Program-made: the position numbers and the translations under genes | The notes under the pieces: model-generated | What the model saw: the letters and a program-made list of their open reading frames with translations, nothing else | Databases searched by the model: none | What the model was told of the DNA's origin: nothing | NCBI GenBank assembly: GCA_030849465.1 | Contig: JARVLF010000006.1 | Coordinates: forward strand, 1,240,001 to 1,304,000 | Length of the DNA: 64,000 nucleotides | Reading direction: 5' to 3' | Origin: Moesziomyces globuligerus | Taxonomy: Eukaryota > Basidiomycota > Ustilaginomycetes > Ustilaginales > Ustilaginaceae | Shown here: one piece after another, positions 48,416-59,100 of the stretch | Numbering within the stretch: position 1 is the stretch's first letter | How the letters are laid out: each line of letters opens with the position of its first letter

Positions 48416-50388
48416 GATGGGCGGGTGTGGAGTGTGTATGTGTGTGTGTCCGTCAGGGATGGGCTGGGTGCGTTCCGTGTGGACCAGGCTTTGTCGCAAC
48501 AAGAAATGCGACACTGAGACGGGACGCGCCAATCGGAGGCGACACTTCAACGCGCAAGGGTGAGGGTCCTCGCTTCAGGCTAGGCGATGCAGCCAAGGCT
48601 CGACTTGTTGGAACTGCGAGTGTGCTATCGCCGACCGAGGAGTGTAAAAAGCGATGACGTCCGCCAGAAAAGCGCGCAGGAGCGGCAATATGGCTGCCGG
48701 GAAGACGGTCGAGCTTGGCGGTTCGGACCACACTAGCGTATCGATCTGATACGGGTTCCAAAGGGGGGTGGATGATGTGATGAGACGATGATCGACGATG
48801 TGGAACGTGAGCCGTGCTCAGCCGGTGTGGCAGATGCTTCAGGCGAAGCAGACGCAACAAGAGTGGATGCTGATGCTCAAACGGCAGAAGGCAAGCTCGT
48901 TCCTTGTCTACCTTTGCGGCCCTGCAGCGAGATCTGGATGAAAATATCGGCGTGGATGAGCAATGGTGATCCCGGCGAGAGGGTTATGCTGGCTCTGACG
49001 CTTGCGAGTGCGTCGTCGAAAGGGATGTGCGGTGTTGGTATGCTGGTTGAGACGGACGGCAGGGCAAGGGTCGGTGGACGTTCTAACGGGTGGCTGAGCG
49101 AAGATCACGCCAGACAGAGACGAATGCGACAGCTGCTCGGAACGGAAGGGACGGCCGAAGTGAAGCGAACGGGGTGAGCGGCGTTTACAAGACAGAGAGA
49201 GGGAGAGGGGGAGGGAGAAAGGGAGAATTGTAGAGGAGGCACGCCGAGCAGGGATGTGATGGACCGATGGACGGAGTTGGGAGAGCGACAGCTTCCAAGC
49301 TGCGACCGCGTGACGCTGGAAGCCGAGAGCGTGAGTGAGTGTGTGTGTGTGTGTGTGTGTGTCTCTGGCTGCCCAAATTAGCGATGTACGGCTCTAGCAG
49401 GCCCGGTGCCCCGAGCTCGAGCTCGAGCTGAGATTTGTGATTCAGGAGACGACCCACACTTGCACTCATCAGAGACACGCACGCACGTCCGCTTCGAGCA
49501 ACTCCGCTTCCAGCGAGCACCCTCACACTCACACTCTGACGCTTTCATTCGCCTCGCCTCGCCTTGCCTCGCGCATTCATCAGCACGAAAAATCACCCAC
49601 ACATGCACACACGCAGAGACGCGCGCCTGCGTGTGGGCCTCCCGGCTGGCTTGCCCCTTCCAGTCGGCAGAATATCACATCTCAAAATTCACAGCGCCAC
49701 CTTCCCAGAGCGGTCGACGGCGTGTGTTGGTTGGATCGACGCCACGCGGCACCTCTGCACAAGGCTTAACATGTGCATTCTTGCTCGCACGTCGTTGATG
49801 GGACAGCACAGTGGATCGCAACATCTTCACAGGCACAGCAGACACAGCCGACCAGCAACGTGAAAGGGGAAGGAAAGAAGAATCCATTTCCAGTGACACC
49901 AAGCAGCTGACATCCCCGTTGCTTTCCAGTTCCATAGCAAGGGAGAAAGGCCAGAGGGGCCACGACTTTGAGAGTGACCAGCAGAGGTTCCGCGCAGCAG
50001 AGCCTCTCGGTCATCAGCAACAACAAGGAAGGGTGGGTTTAAGGTGACAGGATGGAGCAAAAAAGTTCTAGATCGAGCCTGGCCCGATCGACTGGTGAAG
50101 CGGCGGTCCGTCCCGACGAACAGTCGAAAGCGTCGGTGTCTGCGGCATCGAGACCGGCTCGAGCTGCGAAAGCAACGTGCGCTCTTCGACCGTGGTCCGC
50201 GTGACCGGCAGCTCCATCACAAGGGCCGAGGCAAGGAAATTGATGCAAAGAGCGATGAAAGGGGCGCAGAGAGCGCCGAGCGTGACAGACGCCTGACCTG
50301 CGCATCATGAAAGATCAAAGAGGTGGGTTGACGAGGAGAGAGGCACTCATGAAGCAGTGCGCTAGGAGCCGGCTGAGCCAAGGAGAGC
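48416..50388. other. 2-kb intergenic region with (GT)12
   Basis: Between the MAPKK start and the end of the secreted DPBB gene, both minus strand. It holds (GT)12 at 49339-49362 and a GA-rich stretch at 49190-49225. Frames at 48788-49177 and 50044-50310 (plus) have no recognisable product. Confidence 0.5.
49339..49362. repeat. (GT)12 microsatellite
   Basis: 24 bases of alternating GT, about 920 bp upstream of the MAPKK start codon. Confidence 0.85.
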
Positions 50389-52611
50389 CTAAGCCCAGGT
50401 CCACTTGATGCCGATCATGCCCTCGGACTCGGTGGCAATCTGGGTGAAGGCGCCGACCGAAAGGTCGATCGACTGCTTGTTCTCGCACGTGGGGCACTCA
50501 TCGGCGACGGTGACGAGCACCGACCTGCTCGGGTTGTCGTCGCGGTAGATCTTGATCTGCTTGCCGCAGTGCGCACCACCAGCGTACATCTCCGACTGCA
50601 GAGCTGCCACCGCAGACGAGTCCGAGTGCACCGTACCGCAAGCGCCCGCGTTGCCGCCCTGGTAGAAGTAGGTAGCAAAGCCGCCAGTGATAGCGTTGGC
50701 GATGCTGCTGGCCGCCGAAGACGCCGAAGCCACAGCAGAGGCAACCGCACCCGAAGCCGAGGTCGAAGAGGCGGGCGCAGACGACGACGACGAGCCTCCC
50801 TTGTTGTCGTTCTGGTCCTGCTTGGCCGGAGCAGAAGCAGTGGGCGAAGGCGAGGCCGACGAGGTCGACGAAGCAGTCTGTTGCTGCTGCTGCTGGCCGT
50901 TGTTGCTGCTGCTGCCCTTGTTGGCGTTGTCCGAAGAAGACGACGAAGAGGCCGAAGCAGCGGAAGCAGCGGCAGCGCTAGACGAGCTGTCGCTTCCATC
51001 CTCGTCACAGTCCTCGTCGTCCTCAGTCGAGCCAGAGGCAGAAGACTCGTCCTCATCGCAGTCATCGTCAGCGGTGTTGTCCGAGCTGTCCTCCTCGTCG
51101 CAGTCATCGTCACCAGCATTGTTGCCGGACGAGGCGGAGGATGAGGAACCTGCGTTCGCAGCAGCCGACGACGAGCTCGAAGCGCCGGCGTTCGAGGAGC
51201 TGCCGGAGCCGGAGCCCGAAACTGCGCCCGAGGAGGAACCAGAGTGCGAGCCGGAGCTGGAGCCAGAGTTGGAACCAGCGTTGGAGCCAGAGTTGGAGCC
51301 AGAGTTGGAGCCAGAGCTCGAACCAGAGCTGGAGCCAGAGCTGGAGCCCGAGTTCGAACCAGAGTCGGCAGAGGAGCCGGAGCCCGAGCTGGCACCCGAG
51401 GCAGCGCCGGTCGACGCCCCGGCCTCGGTGTCATCATCGCAGTCTTCCTCGTCGGCCGAAGACTGAGCGCTGGACTCGGACGAGGAAGCGGCGTCCGAGC
51501 CGGAGGAGGCCTCCGAGTTGTCGTCCGACTGAGAATCCGACTCGGAAGCAGCCTGGCTTCCAGCGGAGGCTTCAGCGTCGGAAGTCTGCTGAGCAGTGGC
51601 GGCCGAAGCGGTGGAGCTGGCCTTGTGGCTCTCGGTGCAGGGCGTGGAGGAGGCGGCGCTGGCCGAGCCGCTCGTGTGAGTGCTGGTGGCACTGGCGGTG
51701 GCGACACTGGCGGACTTGGTGCCATTCTTGTTGTCCTTGTCGTCCGAGGCGGTGGAGGTGGCGGTGGCAGCCGAGGCGCTGCCAGAGTGAGTGCCAGTCT
51801 TGTGGTCGGTGCAAGGCGAGCTCGTGGCCGAGGCAGCCGAGTTGGAGGCCGAGGCAGCCGAGTTGGAAGCCGAGGCGGTGGACGTGGGGCCGGCGGAGGA
51901 GCTGGAGCCGGATGCGTGGTTGTTCTTGCCAGCGTTGTCGCTGGAAGCGCCAGAGTTGGCGTCGGATCCGGCGTTAGCGCTGGCGTCGGATCCAGCGTTG
52001 GCGCTGGCGTTCGAGCTGGCGTTCGAGCTGGCGTTCGAGCTGGCGTTCGAGCTGGCGTTCGAGCTGGCGTTCGAGCTGGCGTTGGAGCTGGCGTTCGAGC
52101 TGGCGTTCGAGCTGGACTGGGACTCGGAGTGAGAGCTGGACGACGCGCTCGACTGAGCGCTGGACTGGGAGCTAGACTCGGAGCTGGACTGAGCGCTGGA
52201 CTGAGCGTTGGACTGAGCGTTGGATTGAGCGCTGGACTGAGCGCTAGACTGAGCAGCCGACTGAGCGGCCGAGTCTGAGCCGGACTGCGAGTGAGACTCG
52301 GAGCTGGACTCGGAGCCGTTGTCAGAAGCGGAGCCAGAGACGGAGCCAGAGCCAGAGATGGAGGCGGAGGAGGAAGCATCACCGACCGAGGCAGCGCCGG
52401 AGATGCTGCCGGAGCCAGCGATGTTGAAAGATTCGTTGCGGCGGATCTTTCGCTCCATGCGGCGGGAGTGGGAGTGAAGGTTGTGGTACACGTTGCTGCC
52501 AGCAGCGGCGTGACGGGAGTTGAGCTGATGAGCCTGGGCGGGCTGAGCGCCGGTGGAGGCGAGAGCGATGGCGGCAAGCGCCACGCAGACGGTCTTTGCG
52601 ATGGGGGCCAT
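50389..52611 (-). CDS. Secreted Ser/Ala-rich protein with C-terminal double-psi beta-barrel
   Basis: 740 residues from ATG 52611 ([19 protein letters not shown]), which is a signal peptide with likely cleavage near AQA. A dibasic stretch ([11 protein letters not shown], residues about 50-60) follows and could be a Kex2-type site. Then comes about 570 residues of almost only Ser, Ala, Asn, Gly, Asp, with ASSNASSN repeats around residues 165-205, [11 protein letters not shown] repeats near 420-455, and acidic DDDCDEED blocks with paired Cys. The C-terminal about 100 residues form a double-psi barrel like RlpA/EG45/RAF-type proteins: [58 protein letters not shown] and the final WTWA. These C-terminal Cys would form disulfides. 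It is probably a secreted cell-wall-associated protein. No GPI tail seen. Role unknown; similar barrel proteins in fungi include barwin- or expansin-like members. Confidence 0.88.
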   Translation of the reverse strand: MAPIAKTVCVALAAIALASTGAQPAQAHQLNSRHAAAGSNVYHNLHSHSRRMERKIRRNESFNIAGSGSISGAASVGDASSSASISGSGSVSGSASDNGSESSSESHSQSGSDSAAQSAAQSSAQSSAQSNAQSNAQSSAQSSSESSSQSSAQSSASSSSHSESQSSSNASSNASSNASSNASSNASSNASSNASSNASSNASANAGSDASANAGSDANSGASSDNAGKNNHASGSSSSAGPTSTASASNSAASASNSAASATSSPCTDHKTGTHSGSASAATATSTASDDKDNKNGTKSASVATASATSTHTSGSASAASSTPCTESHKASSTASAATAQQTSDAEASAGSQAASESDSQSDDNSEASSGSDAASSSESSAQSSADEEDCDDDTEAGASTGAASGASSGSGSSADSGSNSGSSSGSSSGSSSGSNSGSNSGSNAGSNSGSSSGSHSGSSSGAVSGSGSGSSSNAGASSSSSAAANAGSSSSASSGNNAGDDDCDEEDSSDNTADDDCDEDESSASGSTEDDEDCDEDGSDSSSSAAAASAASASSSSSSDNANKGSSSNNGQQQQQQTASSTSSASPSPTASAPAKQDQNDNKGGSSSSSAPASSTSASGAVASAVASASSAASSIANAITGGFATYFYQGGNAGACGTVHSDSSAVAALQSEMYAGGAHCGKQIKIYRDDNPSRSVLVTVADECPTCENKQSIDLSVGAFTQIATESEGMIGIKWTWA
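52008..52113 (-). repeat. 12-bp tandem repeat coding ASSN
   Basis: About nine units of GCGTTCGAGCTG (read as repeated Ala-Ser-Ser-Asn on the minus strand) inside the DPBB gene, near identical at the DNA level, with GTTGGAGCTGGC and GTTAGCGCTGGC variants at the edges. Near-identical DNA copies suggest recent expansion or homogenisation. Confidence 0.85.
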
Positions 52612-55600
52612 GGTGGAGAGAAGATGCAGGGTGAAAGGACTGGTTGTTGGAGGCGAATCGAGTGGGACTATGCAGCGATCAAGGATGTTCAAGTGATGCT
52701 ATGCGAAATGTGGATGTGCAAAGAGTGGTGTGACCGAGATGACTTGTCAAAAGTATCGGGTCGAGGACGAAGGGAGGAGGTTGGAGGAGGATGGTGTCGA
52801 ACCACGCGGGCACGAGAGGGGGGGTAAGGATGGAGAGGAGAGAGTGGGGTTGACTGAGGGGAAAAGGAGCAGGACAAGACGTCTAGTCGAGTTGCTTTTG
52901 TGGATTGGGACGAGCGATGATGTTCAACGAGTTCCGCGCAGCAGAGTGGATTGAACAGGTGAATGCGTGTATCGAAAGAAGACCAGCAACTTGGGATACG
53001 TGAGCTCGAGAAAGGGCAAGTGGTTCGACGGAGGAGCGGGTGCAGGGGGGGGATGTAGTGGAAGGGAAGAAAGAAGGGAAGGGCAAGCGAGGCGAGTGAG
53101 GAGGGCAGAGTGAGGAGGAGGGGGGCAGCAGAGGCTTACAGCGCGGAACGGCAGTGGCAAGGCGCGGCGACCAAGTGCGGACGTTGCTCGTGTCTTGCGA
53201 AGCATATGGGCGTCGATGCCAGGGAGCGCCTCTCTACCACGCTTCTCTGTCGCTGCCGCATGTGCGCCAGGCCGAAGCGGTGCGGTTGCTGCAGCGCAAG
53301 CGAGTGCGTTGACGCCGACGGCAGGTTGAATCCGGCTGTCCGGCTGTGCGGTCGTGCGGTGTGGACGAGGAGCATGCTGCCGACGATGCCACCCTGGATC
53401 CACAGAAGAGTAGCAGCGTTCGGCTGCATGTGCACCGATTTTAGCTTGCTGCTCGCCAAGCCAGCAGAAGCCAGCAGATGGCGTCGCTCGCTGCGCGCAT
53501 CGCGGCTGCGCGTCGCTGCTTGGCGCTTCGGCGTTGGACACTGACAGCCGTCGCCGGTTGCCATCTCCCTAAAATCAGCCCCTTGCCGCCTCCTTTCCGC
53601 CTTCGCCTGCGCACCGCCCTACAGCAAAATGCATACGATCAGCTTTGCAGCACCTGCGAAGCATCTTAGAGCAACGACCCGGCATCACAACGCCGCAGGA
53701 GCGCTTGGGCCTCGGACGCTCGGGAACGTGCAAGACTGCAAAACTGCGAACAGCGTGAGTGAGTGTCAAAGGGACAGCGGAAGCGTGCACTCGCTGCGTT
53801 GACAGGCTGGGCTGAAGACCGGTGCGCAGCGCATGAGCGGCGTGGGACCGACGAGCTTCGATCGAGCGTTCGCCGAGGCAAGAACGATTGCAACTTGGAA
53901 TTCGGAGCACACGGCGCGCCTGCACGGCAGCGGCAACAGCAACGTTGTACTTCTTGGGCTGCAGCCGGCAGCATGGAACATCTGGGGGGCCACCCTCGAT
54001 CGTGCCTTCCGACGCCCTCGCCTACGATCCGATGGCGGCAAGAGAGGCCCGCGCTTGCAAGGAGGCGGCCGATGCCAACACTCAGGCTCGACATCGAGCA
54101 TCGAGCTGCAAGCAAGCTGCTGTGCTTCTGCCACGCCACGCAGCTTTCCACCCAACCGACGCCGTGAACTGCAGCAAAAAGTGCGCAGCTCCGACGACGC
54201 TTGCACTCTGCGACGCCGCGCGGTCGGCCCATCCGGTGCCACTCCCAGCGTGGTGCGCCGCACGCTGCACTCGCCAAACGCTCTCATGCACGCGCGGCCG
54301 AATTTTCTGCTTCGCTGGCGCCACAAAAGATCCCCGAGCGTCGCTTGCCCAAACTGAGACCAACACTTTTGCACATTCAGACTTCTTCGCCTCTGCCAGC
54401 GCGCCTCGTTGAATTGGCTCACCTCGCTGGCTAGTCTCGCTGGCACACGCATGCCACTGTATCCGCTCCGTTGCACCCTTGAATCGCAGTGCCCTTCCGT
54501 GACCAGCAAACAGCAGCCCTCAAGTCTGAGCTTCCCAAGTCAATGCACTCCTGGTTCGCCTCCGATGGGATGCCAGCTCTCAAGGGAGACCACGTCGAGA
54601 CGGCATCCTGCAATGCGTTCGCCAGGCGCATCCGCATAGCGTGTTTCCACTAACAATCCCACGGCCTGCAGCGTTGGTGCATTTAATTTGCTACCCGTGT
54701 CAGATCGCGTTACCTAAATCAATGGCGTGGATCCCGATCAGGATCGGGTCGGCTGAGACAAACTTAGATGCCGATCCATCTTGATCCGTTGGACCCTGTT
54801 ACCTTCCCTGCCTGCGTATAGGGCCTCCCTCGATCCGCTTTGTCGACACTGCACCTGCCTCGACTCTGTGCACAGCATCGACTACCCCGTCAGCATCAAC
54901 TGCGCTACACCATATCATAGGACGTCTGATCACTGAGCTTCCCTTATGAGACCGAAGCGGCACAAGCACCGCCTGCACGCCGCCGCGAGTCGTGCTGTCA
55001 CAGCTCTGCCGCAGTTTTCTCCAAATCCACGGCAATGCCGCACCTCGGTGGAAATTTCCAAGCCAGGCCAAAAATTCCTGTCTCAGAAACCCGCCTCTGG
55101 TGGAGGCGAAATTTTTGTGTCTGCTTCCAGGAGAGCGTGGAAAAATCTTGCGCAGCCGCAGCTGGCTGCCGGGCCGAAGGTATATAACCCGGCCTTCTTC
55201 GCGCCTCCCTTCTTCCTTCTCTTCAAGATCATAGTGAGTACCACTTTCACCCCCTACCTTCGCTTTCCCGTCTCTCCCTTCTGCCCCGGCTTTCAGCCAC
55301 TACTCGTGCATCGAGTACGGCCGTTCTCCCAGCAGCCTCTCGTCCATCCGCCCTCCCTTTCCACCTCGCCTCTCCACGGATCCGCTAACACCGTCCTCGT
55401 CGGTCCCGACTCCGCCTTTCTCTCTCGCAGCTTTACGGAATCACTTAATAAAGTCGATATCCGATTCTACATGCTCAATTGCATGTCACCTTATTCAGTC
55501 TAGTAGATGAAACCCGAGCGCTGCCGCCCTTTACGACAGTGAGGCTATACAAGGGCCTTGTCGATGTTGCGCCTCGTGCACAGCCTCGATTCTAGCCGCC

Positions 55601-56131
55601 CGCCGAGGACCTTTGCCCGACGAGCAACATGGCTTGCGACCTTAAGTGGGAGCTTGTTCCTGAGCTCCGAGGGAGGGTTGGCCGCTCGTTTCTGATAGAC
55701 CCTGCCTTTGCTTTGCAGGTGTTCGGTGTCATACGCAATCACTAGCATGTAGAATTCGGTCACTCGCTTTCTTTGTCTGCCTCCGCAATGAAGTTGTCTT
55801 CACATATTTTTTAATGTTCGTCTGTGTGTGACACCGCTGTGAGCCCTGATCTTGACCGAGGACTGATGTACCGCAACGAGGCAGAGATATGTCGAAGAGA
55901 GGAGGATCGAGAAGGAGCGACCTGCTCGAGCGATGGATCGGGATGGGATGGTTGCCGATCCCCCCTTCCACAGACCCTGAGCGAGACGGAAGACGTGGAG
56001 GAATTCTCGGACCAGACGCTTTGGCCACCAGGCCACCTCGTACCTACAGGCTTCCGATTTGACCTTCAACTACCTTCTCCATCCTCTCTGGCAATCTCGG
56101 AGCCCTTCGCGCGCCTGCGCCACGAGCCAAC
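52612..56131. other. 3.5-kb gene-free divergent region
   Basis: Between the secreted DPBB gene (-) and UGGT (+). It is the longest gene-free stretch here. Frames on both strands at 53.1-54.5 kb overlap and look non-coding. At 55181-55452 there is a TATA box, a splice-donor-like GTGAGT and an AATAAA in the plus direction. This could be a distal UGGT promoter with a spliced leader, a non-coding RNA gene or an old LTR; I cannot tell. Confidence 0.45.
55181..55187 (+). promoter_or_regulatory. Orphan TATATAA box
   Basis: TATATAACCC at 55181-55190 is followed by a pyrimidine-rich tract, a GTGAGT donor-like site (55234), CAG acceptor-like sites (ending 55296 and 55430) and AATAAA (55447-55452). No protein-coding frame begins nearby. 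UGGT starts about 950 bp downstream. Confidence 0.4.
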
Positions 56132-59100
56132 ATGCGTGCACTTTCCTTGTTGAGCGCCGCTTGGGCCTGGCTGCCCCTCCTGCTCACGCTCTCGGTCACG
56201 CTCCCGGCCGAGCAAGCTGTAGCCGAAGGTTCTCCGGTCAAGGTGCAGCTGCGAGCCTCTTGGTCCAGCTTCAAGCTATCCAGCCAAGGCTCTCCCTTCT
56301 TGCTCGAACTTCTCGAAGCCGCGCGCTCTCAGAAGCCATCTAGCTTCTTTCCGTTGCTTGGCGCGCTCAGCAGCAAGCACTCTGCCGCAGAGCTGCGCGC
56401 CGCTTCGGATGAATCCTTGGCTCGGGCGGTCGAGGACGCCATCAGGTCGCAGTCCCTCTTCGGCACATCTGCAGCTGTCGTTGAGCAAGAGCTCGACGCC
56501 TGGAGAATGGCACTGGCACTCAAGAACAGTGCTCCGAGGGTCGAGGCCTTCGCACAGCTGTACAAGACCATGCGGCTCGCCGAGACTTGGCAGTCGCGCC
56601 GAGACGGCAGTGAATGCTTCAGCTGGGTGCATCACCGGGACCAGGCCATCTGCTCAGCCCGAGAGCTCCGTGACGCATTGGCTGTCCTGAGTGACGCGTC
56701 GATCGCAGACGGTGGGCCGCGATCGGAACAAAAGCAGAGCCACGAAGCATCCTTCGGCCACCCTCGATCTATGATGAACAGCAGCAAGGCAGACTTTGTC
56801 CTGTATGCCGATCCATTCTCGGACAACTTCCACGAGCTCTTTTCCACCTTGGAAGAGTACGCGACCCAACCCGATGCCTCCGCCACCTACGTTCTCCGTT
56901 GGAGACCAGCCCTCGAGGTCTCTGAAACACCCTCGCAGGCTGACTCTGCGCCGATGCTCTCGGGATATGGCGCCATCCTGGACCTGAAGAAGGTCGACTA
57001 TCTCGTCATCGACGACCGAAAGCTCAAGGACGACAGCGAGGTGGGCGACGTCGGTTCCTCTGTGAGCTCGCACGGTGAAGAAGCAGCGGCCGCCAGGAAT
57101 GCATCCGACGACCTCCACTGGGTCCAGGATCAGATTGGTGCCGACAGCGAGGCCGCGAACGAGATCAGCCTCTCCTCTCTCTCACAAGACCAGATCGCGG
57201 ATCTCGGTATCAGAGCAACTCGACTCATCATGTCTTCCGCCGACCCGCTGCGGGCCTTGAGGGAGCTTTCCCAAAACTTCCCCTCGCATGCGACCGCGCT
57301 AGCCAGCTCGACCAGGTGGGATGATGGCGATGCGTCTGCCTCGCTGGTTGAAGCTGTGCTGAGCCTGAGTAACATGCGTATCGAGCCGGGCTCCTCAGAA
57401 CTATGGCTCAACGGGCAGAACACCAATGCGAGGGACTTCATGCCATTAGCGCTTCTCGAGACACTGCGTCAGGAGCGCAGATGGTCTCGGGCCCTCCAGC
57501 ATCGTATGGCTGGAGGCGGTCTCAACGTGACCGAGGCCGCCGACCTCATTTCGTCCAGTCTGCTCGGCCGCGCTTTCCTATCGCAGTCGGAAGGCAACAC
57601 CGCGGCAGCCACCTTTGATGCGAGCGATCGAATCGAGATCAACGACGCTCCTGAGGGCACTTCGACCGGAGCAATCACCTGGCTCAATGATCTGGAGAAT
57701 GACGAGGCTACGAGCGAATGGTCCAACGACCTGATGGACTTGCTCCGTCCCATGTGGCCCGGCAAGTTCCCACGTCTCTCTCTCAACCTCTTCAACGTTG
57801 TGCTCGCGCTCGATCTGAGCCAGAAAGAGAGTTGTCGGTTCCTCGTCGAGACGGTGATTCAGAGCCTCGGTCGTGTCGGCCTGCATTGGGGTATGGTGCC
57901 TGGCGGTCTCGAAGACGACTCGAACCAAGACGCGATCCGCATGGCGCGGCTCTTCTGGTTCGTACTCGAAGAAGCTGGTCCACAGCCTCTTTCCGATGTG
58001 CTGCGAAAGGCTGTCGCCAGCAGGGGCGGAAGCGCAGACAAACTCGATGTTTCCATGGCTGTCAAGGAAGCTAAGTTCGCACTTAAGAGCCTCGACGCCG
58101 ACGGCTCGCTCGTGACAAGATTCGAGAGCGTGCTAGCGGGCGAGGATTCGAGCTACACCCAACGGGAAGCACTTACCAAAGCCTACATCAAGCGCCTCCG
58201 AGCCACGCGCGAAGAGAGTCCAGTAGGACACGTCTTCGTGAATGGGCAGCACCAGCCTTTCCATCCGCAAATCGTACACATTCTCCATCAGGCCATCCAG
58301 GAGCAGATCCAGGTGCTCGCCCCTCAGATCTACTACGGACAGATCACGAGTAGCACGCCGGGTCTCGACACGCTCTTTTACGACGCGGTCGGCGCCCTGT
58401 CGTACCGCTCGGCGTTGGTTCCTGGCTCGAGCTCTTCCTCTCCTCCCGGACAAGAGAGCGTTGGCGATGTCAGACACGAGTCGGTAGATCTGTTCTCTGC
58501 TCTTCTCGACGACACCGTTCCAGCGACAGCAGCATCCCAGACTTTCCAGTTCTTCTACCCTCAGGCGGTCTCGGCGGGCGACAAGCACGACGAAGCAGCT
58601 GGAGCCATTCTGAACTCCACCGTTTGGGTCCTGGCGGATCTGGACTCGCGCGAGGGCTCCATGTTGCTGCTGCGAGCCTTCGAGGCTCTTGCACATCAAA
58701 ATGCCACATTCCGGCTCGGAGTCTTGCACACGCCATCGCGCGACCTCGGCAGTGCAAACAGCGACAAGGTGGTGTCCACCCTGCTCCACAGCTTGATCGA
58801 AGAGAACCGCCTTGATCAGCTCGAACCGACAATTATGGTGCAGGCGATCAGACATCTGGATCATCGACGGGATCAGGCTGTCAAGATCAGCGGGATGGGA
58901 GAACTGTGGGATCTTCTCAGCCTCTCGTCCGTGCAAGACACGGAGAAGCGGGGCGACCTAGCCACTTATCAGAGAGCTGCCCAGTCGTTCTGGGACAGCA
59001 CCGGGCGCGTAATCGCCTCGAAATACGGCCTGTCAAGGTCAGCGATCCTGGTCGACGGACATCTGGTGTCCAATTTCGAGGTGGGGTCGATCGAAGCCAG

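Noticed and set aside
50687..52278. Glu- or Arg/Gly-rich plus-strand frames over the DPBB gene
   Set aside because: Generated by the Ser/Ala repeat codons read in antisense. The minus frame has a signal peptide and a folded C-terminal domain.
53110..54509. Overlapping frames on both strands in the 3.5-kb gap
   Set aside because: Frames of 140-250 codons in nearly every phase, rich in Arg/Ser/Cys, typical of random GC-rich DNA. No splice-joined model gave a recognisable protein.
54994..55470. Solo LTR retrotransposon remnant
   Set aside because: TG...CA-like ends, TATA and AATAAA fit, but no target-site duplication, primer-binding site or second copy is visible in the window. Kept only as a possibility.
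54946..55503. 185-codon plus-strand frame across the TATA/AATAAA block
   Set aside because: Its first half lies upstream of the TATA box and it has no domain; the block is better read as regulatory or as a non-coding unit.
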